From the NCBI GenBank assembly GCA_965220055.1, contig CBDCPE010000004.1, positions 1,240,001-1,304,000 of the forward strand: a DNA stretch of 64,000 bases, given 5' to 3'. How positions within the stretch are numbered: position 1 is the first letter of the stretch; every line of letters starts with the position of its first letter. This DNA is from Bin87 sp965220055 (GTDB lineage: Bacteria; Chloroflexota; Dehalococcoidia; Lucifugimonadales; UBA3495). The position numbers and the translations under genes were made by a program. Shown piece after piece: positions 15,852 to 24,935 of the stretch. A model generated the notes under the pieces. It did no database searches. It saw only the letters and a program-made list of their open reading frames with translations, and was not told where the DNA came from.

Positions 15852-17921
15852 CTAGGCTGGAACGGGATCGGCAGGCCGCTCGCCGGGCAGTTCGCCGCGG
15901 ACGGCATCGGCGAGGCTCTGGGCGGCGAGGTCGTCGAGCTTGATGTAGCGCGCGGACATGGCGTCGGCGATGTTCCTGGCGAGCTCGAGCTTGATGAAAT
16001 CCTGCTCAGTGTCCACGACGACAGCGGGTATCTTGGCGGCCGCCACAGTTTCGCCCATTTGGCGCACTTCGTCGGGCAGGAGGAGGACGTTGGACGACTG
16101 TTCGCCGGCCAGATTTACGTTGGCGCGGCCGTCGGACATCAACACCAGCAAAGGCAGGACGTCACGGTCCTTCAGGCGTTCGGTTTCGAGGGTTTCCATG
16201 GCGAGATACAGGGCGCGGGCCAAGGGAGTGCGCCCACCAGTGGGCATCTCCTGGAGGCACCACTGGGCCATCTCAACGCTGCCGGTGGGCGGGAGCAGCA
16301 TCTCGGCGCCGGTGCCGCGGAAGGCGATCAGGCCCACGCGATCGCGGCGCTGGTAGGCGTCCAGCAACAGGGACATCACTGCGCCTTTGACGGCGACCAT
16401 GCGGCGCTGGGCGCCCATGGAGCCGCTGGCGTCGACGACGAAGAGGATCAGCGAACCGGTGTGGGTCTCGCGCACTTTCTCGCGAATGTCCCAAGGTTCG
16501 ATGAGCAGCGCGGCGGCATCAGAGTCGGAGGCCTGGCGGCGGGACTGCTGGTGGGGCGCGGCGGAGCGCAGGGTCGCATCCAACGCCAGGTCGGATGCCG
16601 GACCCTCGGGGACGCGGGCGCCGACGTATCGGCCGGCTGACGTGCCGCTTATCGTGGTGGCGCGGCGGCCAGAGGAGCGACGGGCGCGGCGGTCGGGGGG
16701 TTGGACCTGCAGGTTCTGGACGGCGTAGGGGTCGCCGATCTCGAACCATTCGTCACCGAGGGAGCTATCGGCGGGGTCTTCAGGCTGGTCTTCGGGAGGA
16801 TCGGGTTCTCTATCGCTATCGGAGTCGCCGGGGTCGTCGTTGGCCGAATCGTGGTCGGCGGACGGCTCCCGGTCACGCTGCTGGTTCTGGAAGTCCTCCA
16901 GCATGTTGTCCAGTTGCTCGGTAACCAGATGGGGCTGCTGGAAGGGCTGGCGGCGTTGGCGATGGAGCAAGGCCATCAGGGCGGCCTCGCGCACATCTTC
17001 CACGTCGACGACAGTGCGACCCTCGTAGGCAGTGATCGTGCTGGCGGTCTTGTACATGACGATGTCGCCGCGCAGCCCATCGACCTGGTACTCGGCGCAG
17101 ATGTCGGTGATGAGCTCCAGGATCTCGTCGGGGACGACGACGTCGGCGAGAAGCCGCTGGCTGCGCAACAGGCGCTCGCGCTCGGCCTGTTCGGCCTCGG
17201 CCCAGTTGTTCATGAATTCGAAGGGGCTGGCCTCGAAGGACATACGGCGGCGCACCACCTCGCGGCGCTCGGGAGGCAGGAAAACGCCGTCGACCTCGAC
17301 GGCAAGTCCGAAGCGGTCGAGGAGCTGGGGGCGCAGGTCGCCTTCCTCGGGGTTCATAGTGCCGACGAGCATGAACTCCGCGGCGTGACTGACGGAGATG
17401 CCCTCGCGTTCCACGTAGTTGCGACCCATGGCGGCGGCGTCAAGGAGTACGTCCACCAGGTGGTCGTTGAGCAGATTGACCTCGTCAATGTACAGGATGC
17501 CACGATGGGCAGAAGCGATGAGACCGGGCTCGAAGTTCTTTTCGCCGGATTTGATGGCTTGTTCGATATCCAACGAACCGACAAGGCGGTCTTCGGTCGC
17601 TCCGACTGGCAGGTCGACGATACGAACCTGGCGAGCAGACGGGCTGCCGGATCGCCCGGCCTGCTGGCACCACTGGCACACATCTTGGGGAGACCCGGGC
17701 TGGCAACTGTAGGGACAGCCCGGCATCACGGGAACCTGGGGCAGCAGCGCAGCCAGGGAGCGCACGGCGGTGCTCTTGGCGGTGCCCTTCTTGCCCCGGA
17801 CCAGCACGCCGCCGATGCGCGGATTGATGGCGTTGAGCAGCAACGCGCGCTTCATCGGCGTCTGGCCGACGATGGCGGTGAAGGGGAACCTGGGCTCGCG
17901 GCCGGCGGCGGGTTGCGTCAC
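15852..17921 (-). CDS. Fused ChlI-ChlD chelatase subunit (AAA plus VWA), probable cobaltochelatase partner
   Basis: A 689-residue fusion of the two motor subunits of class I chelatases. The N-terminal AAA+ domain carries Walker A GKKGTAKST (43-51), an inserted four-cysteine cluster (Cys69, 73, 82, 85) and Walker B ILYIDEVNLL. A 100-residue acidic/Pro-rich linker follows, then a VWA domain with MIDAS DASGS (497-501) and MSDGRANV. Such fusions power CobN in cobalt insertion, or BchH/ChlH in magnesium insertion. The neighbouring cobN, cbtA and cbtB and the upstream B12 riboswitch favour cobalt. Start is GTG at 17921, 27 bases after cbtA. The cysteine cluster may bind zinc or iron-sulfur; that is inference. 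Confidence 0.9.
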   Translation of the reverse strand: MTQPAAGREPRFPFTAIVGQTPMKRALLLNAINPRIGGVLVRGKKGTAKSTAVRSLAALLPQVPVMPGCPYSCQPGSPQDVCQWCQQAGRSGSPSARQVRIVDLPVGATEDRLVGSLDIEQAIKSGEKNFEPGLIASAHRGILYIDEVNLLNDHLVDVLLDAAAMGRNYVEREGISVSHAAEFMLVGTMNPEEGDLRPQLLDRFGLAVEVDGVFLPPERREVVRRRMSFEASPFEFMNNWAEAEQAERERLLRSQRLLADVVVPDEILELITDICAEYQVDGLRGDIVMYKTASTITAYEGRTVVDVEDVREAALMALLHRQRRQPFQQPHLVTEQLDNMLEDFQNQQRDREPSADHDSANDDPGDSDSDREPDPPEDQPEDPADSSLGDEWFEIGDPYAVQNLQVQPPDRRARRSSGRRATTISGTSAGRYVGARVPEGPASDLALDATLRSAAPHQQSRRQASDSDAAALLIEPWDIREKVRETHTGSLILFVVDASGSMGAQRRMVAVKGAVMSLLLDAYQRRDRVGLIAFRGTGAEMLLPPTGSVEMAQWCLQEMPTGGRTPLARALYLAMETLETERLKDRDVLPLLVLMSDGRANVNLAGEQSSNVLLLPDEVRQMGETVAAAKIPAVVVDTEQDFIKLELARNIADAMSARYIKLDDLAAQSLADAVRGELPGERPADPVPA

Positions 17922-17948
17922 GGGATCACCAAAGAGTTGCCGAACTGA

Positions 17949-18746
17949 TCAGCCAGCGGTTGCTCGAGCGGCGCCGCCGGCCTGGCGATAGGCGTGGACG
18001 TCGCGCTCACGATAGTAGCGGTAGCCAATGGTGGCGAAGGCGATACCCATCCAGAGGAGGAAGTGGCCACTGGCGGTGAAGGTGCGGAACATTATGGTCA
18101 GTTCCGGTGGAAGCCACGCGGGCGCGGCGTCGCGCACGCTGGGCACCGCAAATGCGAGGAGCAACGCCACCACAGCGTAAGCCAGACCGATGCCGGCGTA
18201 ACGCAGCCAACGTCCGGACCCGGCCGCACTGCGGTTGATCAGTCCTACGCCGTATACCACCAGGCACACGGAAATGGTGGACACCGCGATGAAGAGGAAC
18301 TGGAAACCCTGACGGGCCAGCAGCGTGCCCTCATCTCCAATGCCGGGCGGGTTGAGGGGGAACTTGATCTGGGCGTACATGGACACGCCCCAGAAGCCCA
18401 ATAAGCCGGCGACGGCAGCCCAGGCCCAAGGGTTCCAGCCGGGCGTGGCATTGCGCATCAGGTGGTACAGACCGGTGAAAACGGCGGCGTAGAGGATGCC
18501 GATAACGGCGAGGCCGACGCTCATACCGATGCGCTGGCCACCCAGCGAGATAAGGAAGGAAAGCGGCAGGGGATCCTCATCTTCAGCCGCTACCAACTGT
18601 TCGGCGCAGCCGGCACGATCAATATCGCAGCCTTCGAGGGCGATGGCCCATTCCATCACGGGCACATTGAAGATGTTCATATAGGCCGCAACGAGCAGAC
18701 CTACGATTACACCAATAACCAGGGCGGTGGGGAGAATGCGCGTCAT
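17949..18746 (-). CDS. cbtA: CbtA family cobalt transporter subunit
   Basis: A membrane protein of about 265 residues with five or six hydrophobic helices: the N-terminal ALVIGVIVGLLVAAYMNIF, then segments around 72-97, 105-125, 148-170 and 185-205, and a C-terminal one. The sequence matches CbtA, the main subunit of a B12-regulated cobalt transporter. Two adjacent ATGs are at 18749 and 18746; GGAGG lies six bases before the second, which I chose. cbtB is upstream and the chelatase fusion follows after 27 bases, placing cobalt uptake and insertion in one transcription unit. Confidence 0.88.
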   Translation of the reverse strand: MTRILPTALVIGVIVGLLVAAYMNIFNVPVMEWAIALEGCDIDRAGCAEQLVAAEDEDPLPLSFLISLGGQRIGMSVGLAVIGILYAAVFTGLYHLMRNATPGWNPWAWAAVAGLLGFWGVSMYAQIKFPLNPPGIGDEGTLLARQGFQFLFIAVSTISVCLVVYGVGLINRSAAGSGRWLRYAGIGLAYAVVALLLAFAVPSVRDAAPAWLPPELTIMFRTFTASGHFLLWMGIAFATIGYRYYRERDVHAYRQAGGAARATAG

Positions 18747-18920
18747 CATGAACCTCCGATGACTATCTGACTGAACGGGTCATAGGGCCAGTGCGGCCAA
18801 CCGTGACAAAACGGAAAACCGGTCAGGCAGATCCACAACGCCCTCCTCCAGGCGCTCCGCGGAGCGTTTGCGCGGCGAAACTTGCCGATCCCGTTCCGGC
18901 TCCTGCCGGAAGAAAGAGAC

Positions 18921-18947
18921 GGCCCGGCGTCACATCAACGCCGGGCC
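18921..18947 (-). terminator. Hairpin between cbtB and cbtA
   Basis: GGCCCGGCG and CGCCGGGCC form a perfect 9-bp stem around a 9-nt loop directly after the cbtB stop (18958). On the minus strand TCTCTTTCTT follows, a weak U-rich tract. It may attenuate or stabilise the upstream transcript within the operon. Confidence 0.6.
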
Positions 18948-18957
18948 GGCGTAGAGC

Positions 18958-19158
18958 CTAGTGGCACATGAAGGCGACGTGGCGGGCGTGGTGGAAGAAC
19001 TCGTGAACGGTGCCCAGGATGCCCGGGGCGCCGATGGAAGCGGCGTGGACCCCACCATCAACGTAACCGACGACGTAGAGGGCCATTGCGCCCAGCACGA
19101 GCCACGGTGCCCATGCAGCGGTGTCGGTGGCGGACAGGAACCGATTGATCATACCCAT
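18958..19158 (-). CDS. cbtB: CbtB family small cobalt transporter subunit
   Basis: A 66-residue protein with one membrane helix (WAPWLVLGAMALYVVGYV, about 16-33) and a histidine-rich C-terminus (HEFFHHARHVAFMCH), the hallmark of CbtB, whose terminal histidines are thought to bind cobalt. ATG at 19158 was chosen because AAGAGGAG lies seven bases before it; the open frame extends far upstream but with unrelated composition. It sits between an unknown gene and cbtA, downstream of cobN. Confidence 0.85.
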   Translation of the reverse strand: MGMINRFLSATDTAAWAPWLVLGAMALYVVGYVDGGVHAASIGAPGILGTVHEFFHHARHVAFMCH

Positions 19159-19274
19159 GTTTTCACTCCTCTTGGTGGGATGGACGTTTTGCGTCGCATC
19201 AACGAGTGGCATTTTAGTCTCTCGCTGCCAGTAGCACAATACCGGCAGTCTAACAATATCGTCGATTGCACTGA

Positions 19275-19685
19275 TCAGCGCTCCACGAAGATGAGGTCGT
19301 CCTCCTTCCCGACCCAACGGTCGCGGGATTGCTCGAAAGCCCGGAGCTTATCTGTTTGCAGGTCGGTGCGCTTTTCGTCGTCGTCCAAATATGGGTTGGG
19401 GAAATAGCAGCGCACCAAGGTATCGTCCCACTCATGGGAGAACCGGACGTAATAGGACTTGAGGTCGCCGTGGCTGGTCGCCTCCACGAACTGGATACCG
19501 TCGATCTTTTCCAATTGGAGATGGAAGTGCCAGTTGTCGGCCTCGATGGTAGCCCAGCCATTGTGGACATCCGGTTCCTGGATACCGTGGGCGTGATTTT
19601 CGCTGACCACGGAACCGCCGCCGACCACCCACATCATCCTGGGATCGCTGGTCAATTCCTTGAGCAACTCGAGGGTATTTTCCAT
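19275..19685 (-). CDS. Conserved-looking hypothetical protein in cobalt operon
   Basis: A 136-residue soluble protein, start ATG 19685 with AGGAGG nine bases upstream, 17 bases after the cobN stop. It contains histidine- and acid-rich segments: SENHAHGIQEPDVHNGW (about 29-45), DNWHFHLQLEKIDGI (50-64), FVEATSHGD and an unusual NPYLDDDEKRTDL. Alternating hydrophobic strands suggest a beta-rich fold. The WHFHL block and many histidines could bind metal or tetrapyrrole, but I do not recognise a family. Its place between cobN and cbtB suggests a role in cobalt handling or corrin synthesis. Confidence 0.75.
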   Translation of the reverse strand: MENTLELLKELTSDPRMMWVVGGGSVVSENHAHGIQEPDVHNGWATIEADNWHFHLQLEKIDGIQFVEATSHGDLKSYYVRFSHEWDDTLVRCYFPNPYLDDDEKRTDLQTDKLRAFEQSRDRWVGKEDDLIFVER

Positions 19686-19702
19686 GGGCCGCGTCCTCCT
19701 GC

Positions 19703-22700
19703 TCATGAAGTAGTTGCGGGATTGGTACGGGCGCCGGCTTCCTGCCGGGCTTCGATGTCGGTCTCGAGTTCGAGGTACATGCGGCGGAGCTCGTCCAGCA
19801 TCTCGGGGGGAGGGTTTTCCCACATACCGCGCTGGACCGCTTCCAGCAGTCTTTCAACGATACCGCGCAGGGCCCAAGGGTTGCTCTGACGGAAGAATTC
19901 CTGCATTTCCGGGTTCAGGACGTACTCTTCGGTGACGCCCTCGTACATCCAGTCCTCGATGACCTGCGCGGTGGCGTCGTAGCCAAACATATAGTCCACG
20001 GTGGCGGCCAGCTCAAAAGCGCCCTTGTAGCCATGGCGCTGCATGGACTGCATCCACTTGGGGTTGACGACACGGCTGCGGAAGACGCGGCGGGCCTCGT
20101 CCTGCAGATCCCGCACGCGGGCGCGGGACGGGTCGCTGCTGTCGCCGAAGAACTGGCGTGGGTTGCGGCCGGTCAGCGAGCGGACGGTGGCGATCATGCC
20201 GCCGTGATATTGCATGTAGTCATCACTGTCGAACACGTCGTGTTCGCGGTTGTCCTGGTTCTTCGCGGCGATAACGATCTGGCCGAAGCGGGTCCGGAAC
20301 TCGTTGCGGGCGGTGACACCGAAATCCTGGCGGGAGTAGGCGAACCCGCCCCAAGCAGTGTACACCTCTGCAAGGTCGTGGACGGTCTCCCAGTTGCGCT
20401 CGTCCAAGACGCCCAGGATGCCGGCGCCGTAGGCTCCCGGCTTGCTCCCGAAGATGCGAAAGAGGGCCGGATCGCCAGCGCTGTCGGTGGCTTCGGGCTC
20501 GGGGGCAGCGGCGCGGCGTTCGGCGTCCTCGCGGACGTGTTTGACGATGTAATTGTCCTCCGGGGATTCGTCCTGAGCGGCAGCCAAGGCGACGGCCTGA
20601 TCGATAAGGTATATCAGGTTGGGGAAGGCGTCGCGGAAGAAGCCGCTGATGCGGACGGTCACGTCGATACGGGGCCGTCCCAGTTCGGCGATGGGGATGA
20701 CCTCCAGGCTGCTCACGCGGCGGCTCTCGGCCTGCCAAACGGGCTTCACGCCGAGGAGGTAGAGGATCTGGGCGATGTCGTCGCCATGGGTGCGCATGGC
20801 GGAGGTGCCCCAGACCACGACGCCGACCATTTCCGGGTAGCCATCCTCTTCATCCAGATATTTCTGCAGGAGGGCGTCACCGAGGGACTTGCCGACATCC
20901 CACGCGGTTGGCGAGGGCAGGGCCCGGGGGTCCACGGAGTAGAAGTTGCGGCCGGTGGGCAGGACGTTGACCATACCCCGGGTCGGTGCGCCGGACGGGC
21001 CAGGGGGAACAAAGCGCCCTTCGAGGCCGCGAAGGAGGTTGTCGATCTCGTCGGTGGTGCGCAGGAGGGAGGGATAGATGTGCTGCGCGACGTAGGTCAG
21101 CACGCTCTCGGTACGCGGGTCGGGCTTGCCCAACGCGTCCGCGACCACGCCCGGGATGAGATGCGCGGAGAAGCCGCCGTCGCAGAGACGCTGGTAGGCC
21201 TGGCGGCACAGGGACTCCAACGCTTCGATGACGTCGCCGGCGTTGCGGATGGGCGATTCACCTTCTGGACTCCGCAGCACCGATGGGGTACTTCCGTTGA
21301 CCGCAGCGGCCGGGTCGTCAAGCAGCGCGTAGTAGTCGTAGCCAAGGGCTTCGGCAAGGGACCGCCGCAGGCTGGGGACGGCTCCGTTATCCAGGCGGGT
21401 CAGGGCGCAGAGGAGGCCCACCATCTGGTCGGCGGTGGGCGGCTGCCCGAGGGTGTGGAGGCCGTCCTTGATCTGGGCGTCCTTAATCTCGCAGAGATAG
21501 CCGTCTATTTCCAGCATGAACTCGAGGAAATCATCGGGTTGCTCGTCAACACCGAGGTCGCGGTGGAGTTCGGCCTGCTGAACCATCTCCCAGATCTGGG
21601 CTTCGAGGGTGGGCAGCTTGGCGGGATCCAGGGTCTGGCACTGGTAATGCTCGTCCATGAGCTGCTCCAGTTTGGCGATGTCACCGTAGGAGTCAGCGGT
21701 GGTCATGGGCGGGATGAGGTGGTCAATGATGGTGGCGTGGGTGCGACGCTTGGCCTGGGTCCCTTCACCGGGGTTGTTGACGATGAACGGGTAGAACAGC
21801 GGTATGTCGTCCAGGGCCACCTCGGGATAGCAGGCCTGGGACATCCCGACCCCCTTGCCGGGCAACCATTCCAGCGTGCCATGCTTGCCGATGTGGATCA
21901 TGGCATCGGCCTTGAACACGTCGCGGATCCAACGGTAGTAGGCGATGTAGTGGTGCGTGGGCGTCAGGTCCGGATTGTGGTATACGGAGATCGGGTTTTC
22001 GCCGAAGCCACGGGGCGGCTGCAAGCCGACAAACACGTTGCCCATGGGCAGGCCGGCTATGGCGAGACGATCTCCGGTGCGATACACATGGCCGGGTGGT
22101 TCGCCCCAGGATTCCAGTAATTCGGCACGGACGGATTCAGGGAAGCCGGTGTACCACTCTGCGTAATCGCGGCGTTCGACGTGACCGGCGGCAAGACGAA
22201 GCTGCTCCTCGGTAAGGGTGTCGGTGTCGTTGCTGCAACGGTCGATCATGCGCTGGACGAGCTCATCGCCGTCGACCGGGATGTCCTCGACGTGGTATCC
22301 GGCATTTTTGAGGGCATGGAGGAGGTTGATGGCCGACGCCGGGGTGTCGAGACCGACGGCATTGCCGATGCGTGCGTTCTTGGTGGGGTAATTGCTGAGG
22401 ATAATGGCGATGCGCTTTTCGGCGTTGGCTTTGCGGCGCAGAGCGGCGTGACGGGAGGCCAGCCTGGCGAGGAAGTCCATCCGATCGGGCTGGGCGACGT
22501 AGCGCTGCATCCGGCCGGCTGACAGGGTGTCGGGAGCGGCGCCGACCTCCTCCTTGAAGGACACGGGTACAGCGATGATGCGACCGTCGAACTCGGGGAA
22601 AGCGACGTTCATGGCCGTGTCAATGGGGCCCAAGCCCAGGGAGCTCTCCTCCCAATCGGAACGGCTGCCAGTGCTGACAATGCCCTGAATGATGGGAACG

Positions 22701-23596
22701 TCCAGGTTATCGAGGAACTCCTGGGACCAGCCGGTGGCGACAGTGGCTCCCGTTCCGCCCTGCTGGTGGTCGAGGTCACTCATGGCCAAGCCCATGGTGT
22801 TGACGATGCAGTCCACACGGGGGACACCGTCCGGATCAACCATGTATTCCGTGAGAGTGTGGCCGCCGGCCTCGTCCTCCTCAGGCTGATGCTTGAGGCT
22901 GTAGGAGAACACGGGGAGGACATTGACGTCCTGGGCTTCCAAGCGAGCGATGAGGTCGTCGACGAACGCCAAGTTTCCGCTCATCCAGTGGGCGCGATAG
23001 AAAAGGACGCCGACGGAGGGACGACCGGGGGCAAACCGGGCAAGCCGGTAGTCGGCAACGGAAATGCCTTCGGCCATTTCAGGGTGGTAGATCCCCTGCC
23101 ACGGCATGGGCGCCGGCGCTTCGTGGCCGAAGTCGCCGCCCAGGTAGGTATCGGCGAGGAAGAGGAAGAGGTTGCGGAAGTTAAGCACGCCACCGCGCAT
23201 CAGGTAAGAGAAGACGGTCTCGACCTCGGAAACGGGAGCGGTGCAGGCGGCAACCAGGTCATCGTCCCATTCCTGGTGGCCCGGGCACGCGATCAGAGGG
23301 GTCCGGTTGCGGAGGCAGATTTCCCACAAGGGATCGAACACGTCGCCCAAGGCACGCCGGCCTCCCAAGAGGCGGAGCACTACTACGGAGGCGCCGTCCA
23401 CGGCCTGCAGCAGGTCACGCCGAGTACTCGCGGCGCCATCAGTTTCGCCTTCCAGGGCCACCGGATTGAAGGCGTGCACGCTGACCGAGTCGTCCCAGGG
23501 CATACCCACCAGCGCGCGCTCGGCGGTAAGGATGTCGGTGTCGGCTGTGGTGACCAGTACGATGGAACCGGTCGCGGGCTTAGTTTCGGTGGTCAT
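19703..23596 (-). CDS. cobN: Cobaltochelatase large subunit CobN
   Basis: A 1297-residue CobN/BchH-family chelatase subunit, full length, that binds the tetrapyrrole and inserts the metal, here most likely cobalt into hydrogenobyrinate a,c-diamide. Typical segments are GVLFYRAHWMSGN (about 197-209), the central HIGKHGTLEWLPGKGVGMS (about 566-584), YPFIVNNPGEGTQAKRR, GRNFYSVDPRALPSPTAW and the late ARNEFRTRFGQIVIAAKNQDNREHDVFDSDDY block. CobN rather than BchH is preferred because of the B12 riboswitch, cbiE, cbtA/cbtB and the absence of chlorophyll genes. ATG at 23596 lies three bases after cbiE. Confidence 0.95.
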   Translation of the reverse strand: MTTETKPATGSIVLVTTADTDILTAERALVGMPWDDSVSVHAFNPVALEGETDGAASTRRDLLQAVDGASVVVLRLLGGRRALGDVFDPLWEICLRNRTPLIACPGHQEWDDDLVAACTAPVSEVETVFSYLMRGGVLNFRNLFLFLADTYLGGDFGHEAPAPMPWQGIYHPEMAEGISVADYRLARFAPGRPSVGVLFYRAHWMSGNLAFVDDLIARLEAQDVNVLPVFSYSLKHQPEEDEAGGHTLTEYMVDPDGVPRVDCIVNTMGLAMSDLDHQQGGTGATVATGWSQEFLDNLDVPIIQGIVSTGSRSDWEESSLGLGPIDTAMNVAFPEFDGRIIAVPVSFKEEVGAAPDTLSAGRMQRYVAQPDRMDFLARLASRHAALRRKANAEKRIAIILSNYPTKNARIGNAVGLDTPASAINLLHALKNAGYHVEDIPVDGDELVQRMIDRCSNDTDTLTEEQLRLAAGHVERRDYAEWYTGFPESVRAELLESWGEPPGHVYRTGDRLAIAGLPMGNVFVGLQPPRGFGENPISVYHNPDLTPTHHYIAYYRWIRDVFKADAMIHIGKHGTLEWLPGKGVGMSQACYPEVALDDIPLFYPFIVNNPGEGTQAKRRTHATIIDHLIPPMTTADSYGDIAKLEQLMDEHYQCQTLDPAKLPTLEAQIWEMVQQAELHRDLGVDEQPDDFLEFMLEIDGYLCEIKDAQIKDGLHTLGQPPTADQMVGLLCALTRLDNGAVPSLRRSLAEALGYDYYALLDDPAAAVNGSTPSVLRSPEGESPIRNAGDVIEALESLCRQAYQRLCDGGFSAHLIPGVVADALGKPDPRTESVLTYVAQHIYPSLLRTTDEIDNLLRGLEGRFVPPGPSGAPTRGMVNVLPTGRNFYSVDPRALPSPTAWDVGKSLGDALLQKYLDEEDGYPEMVGVVVWGTSAMRTHGDDIAQILYLLGVKPVWQAESRRVSSLEVIPIAELGRPRIDVTVRISGFFRDAFPNLIYLIDQAVALAAAQDESPEDNYIVKHVREDAERRAAAPEPEATDSAGDPALFRIFGSKPGAYGAGILGVLDERNWETVHDLAEVYTAWGGFAYSRQDFGVTARNEFRTRFGQIVIAAKNQDNREHDVFDSDDYMQYHGGMIATVRSLTGRNPRQFFGDSSDPSRARVRDLQDEARRVFRSRVVNPKWMQSMQRHGYKGAFELAATVDYMFGYDATAQVIEDWMYEGVTEEYVLNPEMQEFFRQSNPWALRGIVERLLEAVQRGMWENPPPEMLDELRRMYLELETDIEARQEAGARTNPATTS

Positions 23597-23599
23597 GGA

Positions 23600-24271
23600 T
23601 CAGTCCGGATCGTCTGTAGGCCGGGGAAACACCATGATAGAAAGATCGCTGAATTCGTCGGTGACCTGGGCCAGTTGAGCCAGCGTCCCGTCCCAGCGCT
23701 GCTCGTCGGGCAGCGTGAGGCGCTGGAACACGGTGACAGGTTGGTCGGGATCGGCACCGTCAGTGACGGCGTTGGCGGCGATGGCCGGCGGCATAAAGTC
23801 GAAGGGACGGGGGAGCAGTATCACGTTACGCCGGCCGTGGTTCAGGGTCTCGACCAACTCGCCCAATTCGGAGCCGCGGTCCCAGCGCTGGTGAAGGGTC
23901 AGGAACAATGATTCTTCGAGGGATATTCCAGAGCGGGCGCAGGCGAACTGAATACTGCTGATGCCGGGCACCAGTTCGACGGTCTCGGCGCGTCGGCGAA
24001 CCCGGTTCAGGAGCTCCTTGGCGGAGACGTTCAGATCTCCCCACACGCAGACGACGCAGCGCTTGCCCTGTTGGGCCTGCTCCTGCGCGTAGTCCAGCAC
24101 GGCCTCCTGATCGCGGTAGGCCATGGGGCGCACCTCGGCATGGCCGGTTCGCCCGGCGACGACGTCGAGGACGGTCTTGAAGCCCACCACCACATCGGCG
24201 TGTTCAATCGCCTCACGGCCTTTGAGGGTGAGCATATCGGGATCGCCGGGGCCGACGCCCACGACGGTCAT
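23600..24271 (-). CDS. cbiE: Precorrin-6Y C5,15-methyltransferase, CbiE domain
   Basis: A tetrapyrrole methylase of 223 residues: VGVGPGDPDMLTLKG (4-18) is the SAM/tetrapyrrole loop, followed by WGDLNVSAKELL, VELVPGISSIQFACARSGI, LTLHQR and the family-typical LLPRPFDFMPPAIAANAV. It is the CbiE half only; no CbiT decarboxylase domain is fused, so CbiT must be elsewhere. I chose ATG 24271, with GCAGGA nine bases upstream; upstream in-frame codons run through the terminator hairpin. It is the first gene after the cobalamin riboswitch. Confidence 0.88.
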   Translation of the reverse strand: MTVVGVGPGDPDMLTLKGREAIEHADVVVGFKTVLDVVAGRTGHAEVRPMAYRDQEAVLDYAQEQAQQGKRCVVCVWGDLNVSAKELLNRVRRRAETVELVPGISSIQFACARSGISLEESLFLTLHQRWDRGSELGELVETLNHGRRNVILLPRPFDFMPPAIAANAVTDGADPDQPVTVFQRLTLPDEQRWDGTLAQLAQVTDEFSDLSIMVFPRPTDDPD

Positions 24272-24311
24272 CTTGATTCCTGCATTTGAGGATGTCATCA
24301 GCTTGTTAGCA

Positions 24312-24348
24312 ACAAAAAACCCTGGGGAACCAACTCCACCAGGGTTTA
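24312..24348 (-). terminator. Riboswitch-controlled intrinsic terminator
   Basis: On the minus strand AACCCTGG (24346-24339) pairs with CCAGGGTT (24325-24318), followed by a run of six T (24319-24314). It lies 41 bases before the cbiE start and about 90 bases after the B12 box, so it is the probable expression platform for transcriptional control. Confidence 0.85.
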
Positions 24349-24436
24349 GGGTTATTGCTGAAGCGCACTTGACGTTTTGAGGCTCTTGACCTATCAATCA
24401 CGCGCAAATCAGAACGACCCTGTTGAGCGCAGAGCA

Positions 24437-24622
24437 GAGTTCCGAGGCAACACCGGGCAGGTCTCCTGGCTTGCGGCTCCCAACCGAACCGACGCCTTCC
24501 CACGATCCGCGTTGGGCGGATGGCAGTGGCCATTCGTCGGCCGGCTCCCCGCTTACAGTGGCGCAACCGCGGCGGATTCGCACCGCCTTCCCAATTAAGC
24601 CGATGGGGTTATATGGCGCCCG
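24437..24622 (-). promoter_or_regulatory. Cobalamin (B12) riboswitch
   Basis: On the minus strand the order is GGCGCC (24620-24615), TTAATTGGGAAGGCGGTGCG, AATCCGCCGCGGTTGCGCCA, CTGTAAGCGGGGAGCC, GCCACTG near 24530, GGGAAGGCG, and finally the B12 box AGCCAGGAGACCTGCC (about 24471-24456). All are canonical core elements in the right order and spacing of an AdoCbl riboswitch. It precedes a terminator and cbiE-cobN-cbtB-cbtA-chlID, so high B12 should shut the operon down. The interval between this element and 24935 holds no other gene I can support. Confidence 0.95.
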
Positions 24623-24935
24623 ATGTCTGGTTTTCGGCGGTCGGACCGCCCAGCCAATGTAGCCCGGATGCTGGGCCTTGTCAACGGCGGCTGAAGCTGA
24701 CCGAATCGAGTAGTCCGGAGCGGGGTTCATTGCCAGGCGGCCGCACCAGAGGAAGATCGGATGAACTCAAACAAGCAAGGGTTGAAACACACTCGTAGAG
24801 TCGTCATCCGAAGAGGAAGACGGATCGTAAATATACACAAAGGCACCATAGCCGGGAACCCTACGCCGGTCCAATGACCACCGGCGACGCAGGACAGTGA
24901 TAGGGAACAGGATCGATACGCAAGGAGACATACGC

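Noticed and set aside
20033..22120. Very long open frame (695 codons) antisense to cobN
   Set aside because: It is fully opposite to a conserved chelatase gene, its composition is Gly/His/Val-rich without motifs, and high GC favours long antisense open frames.
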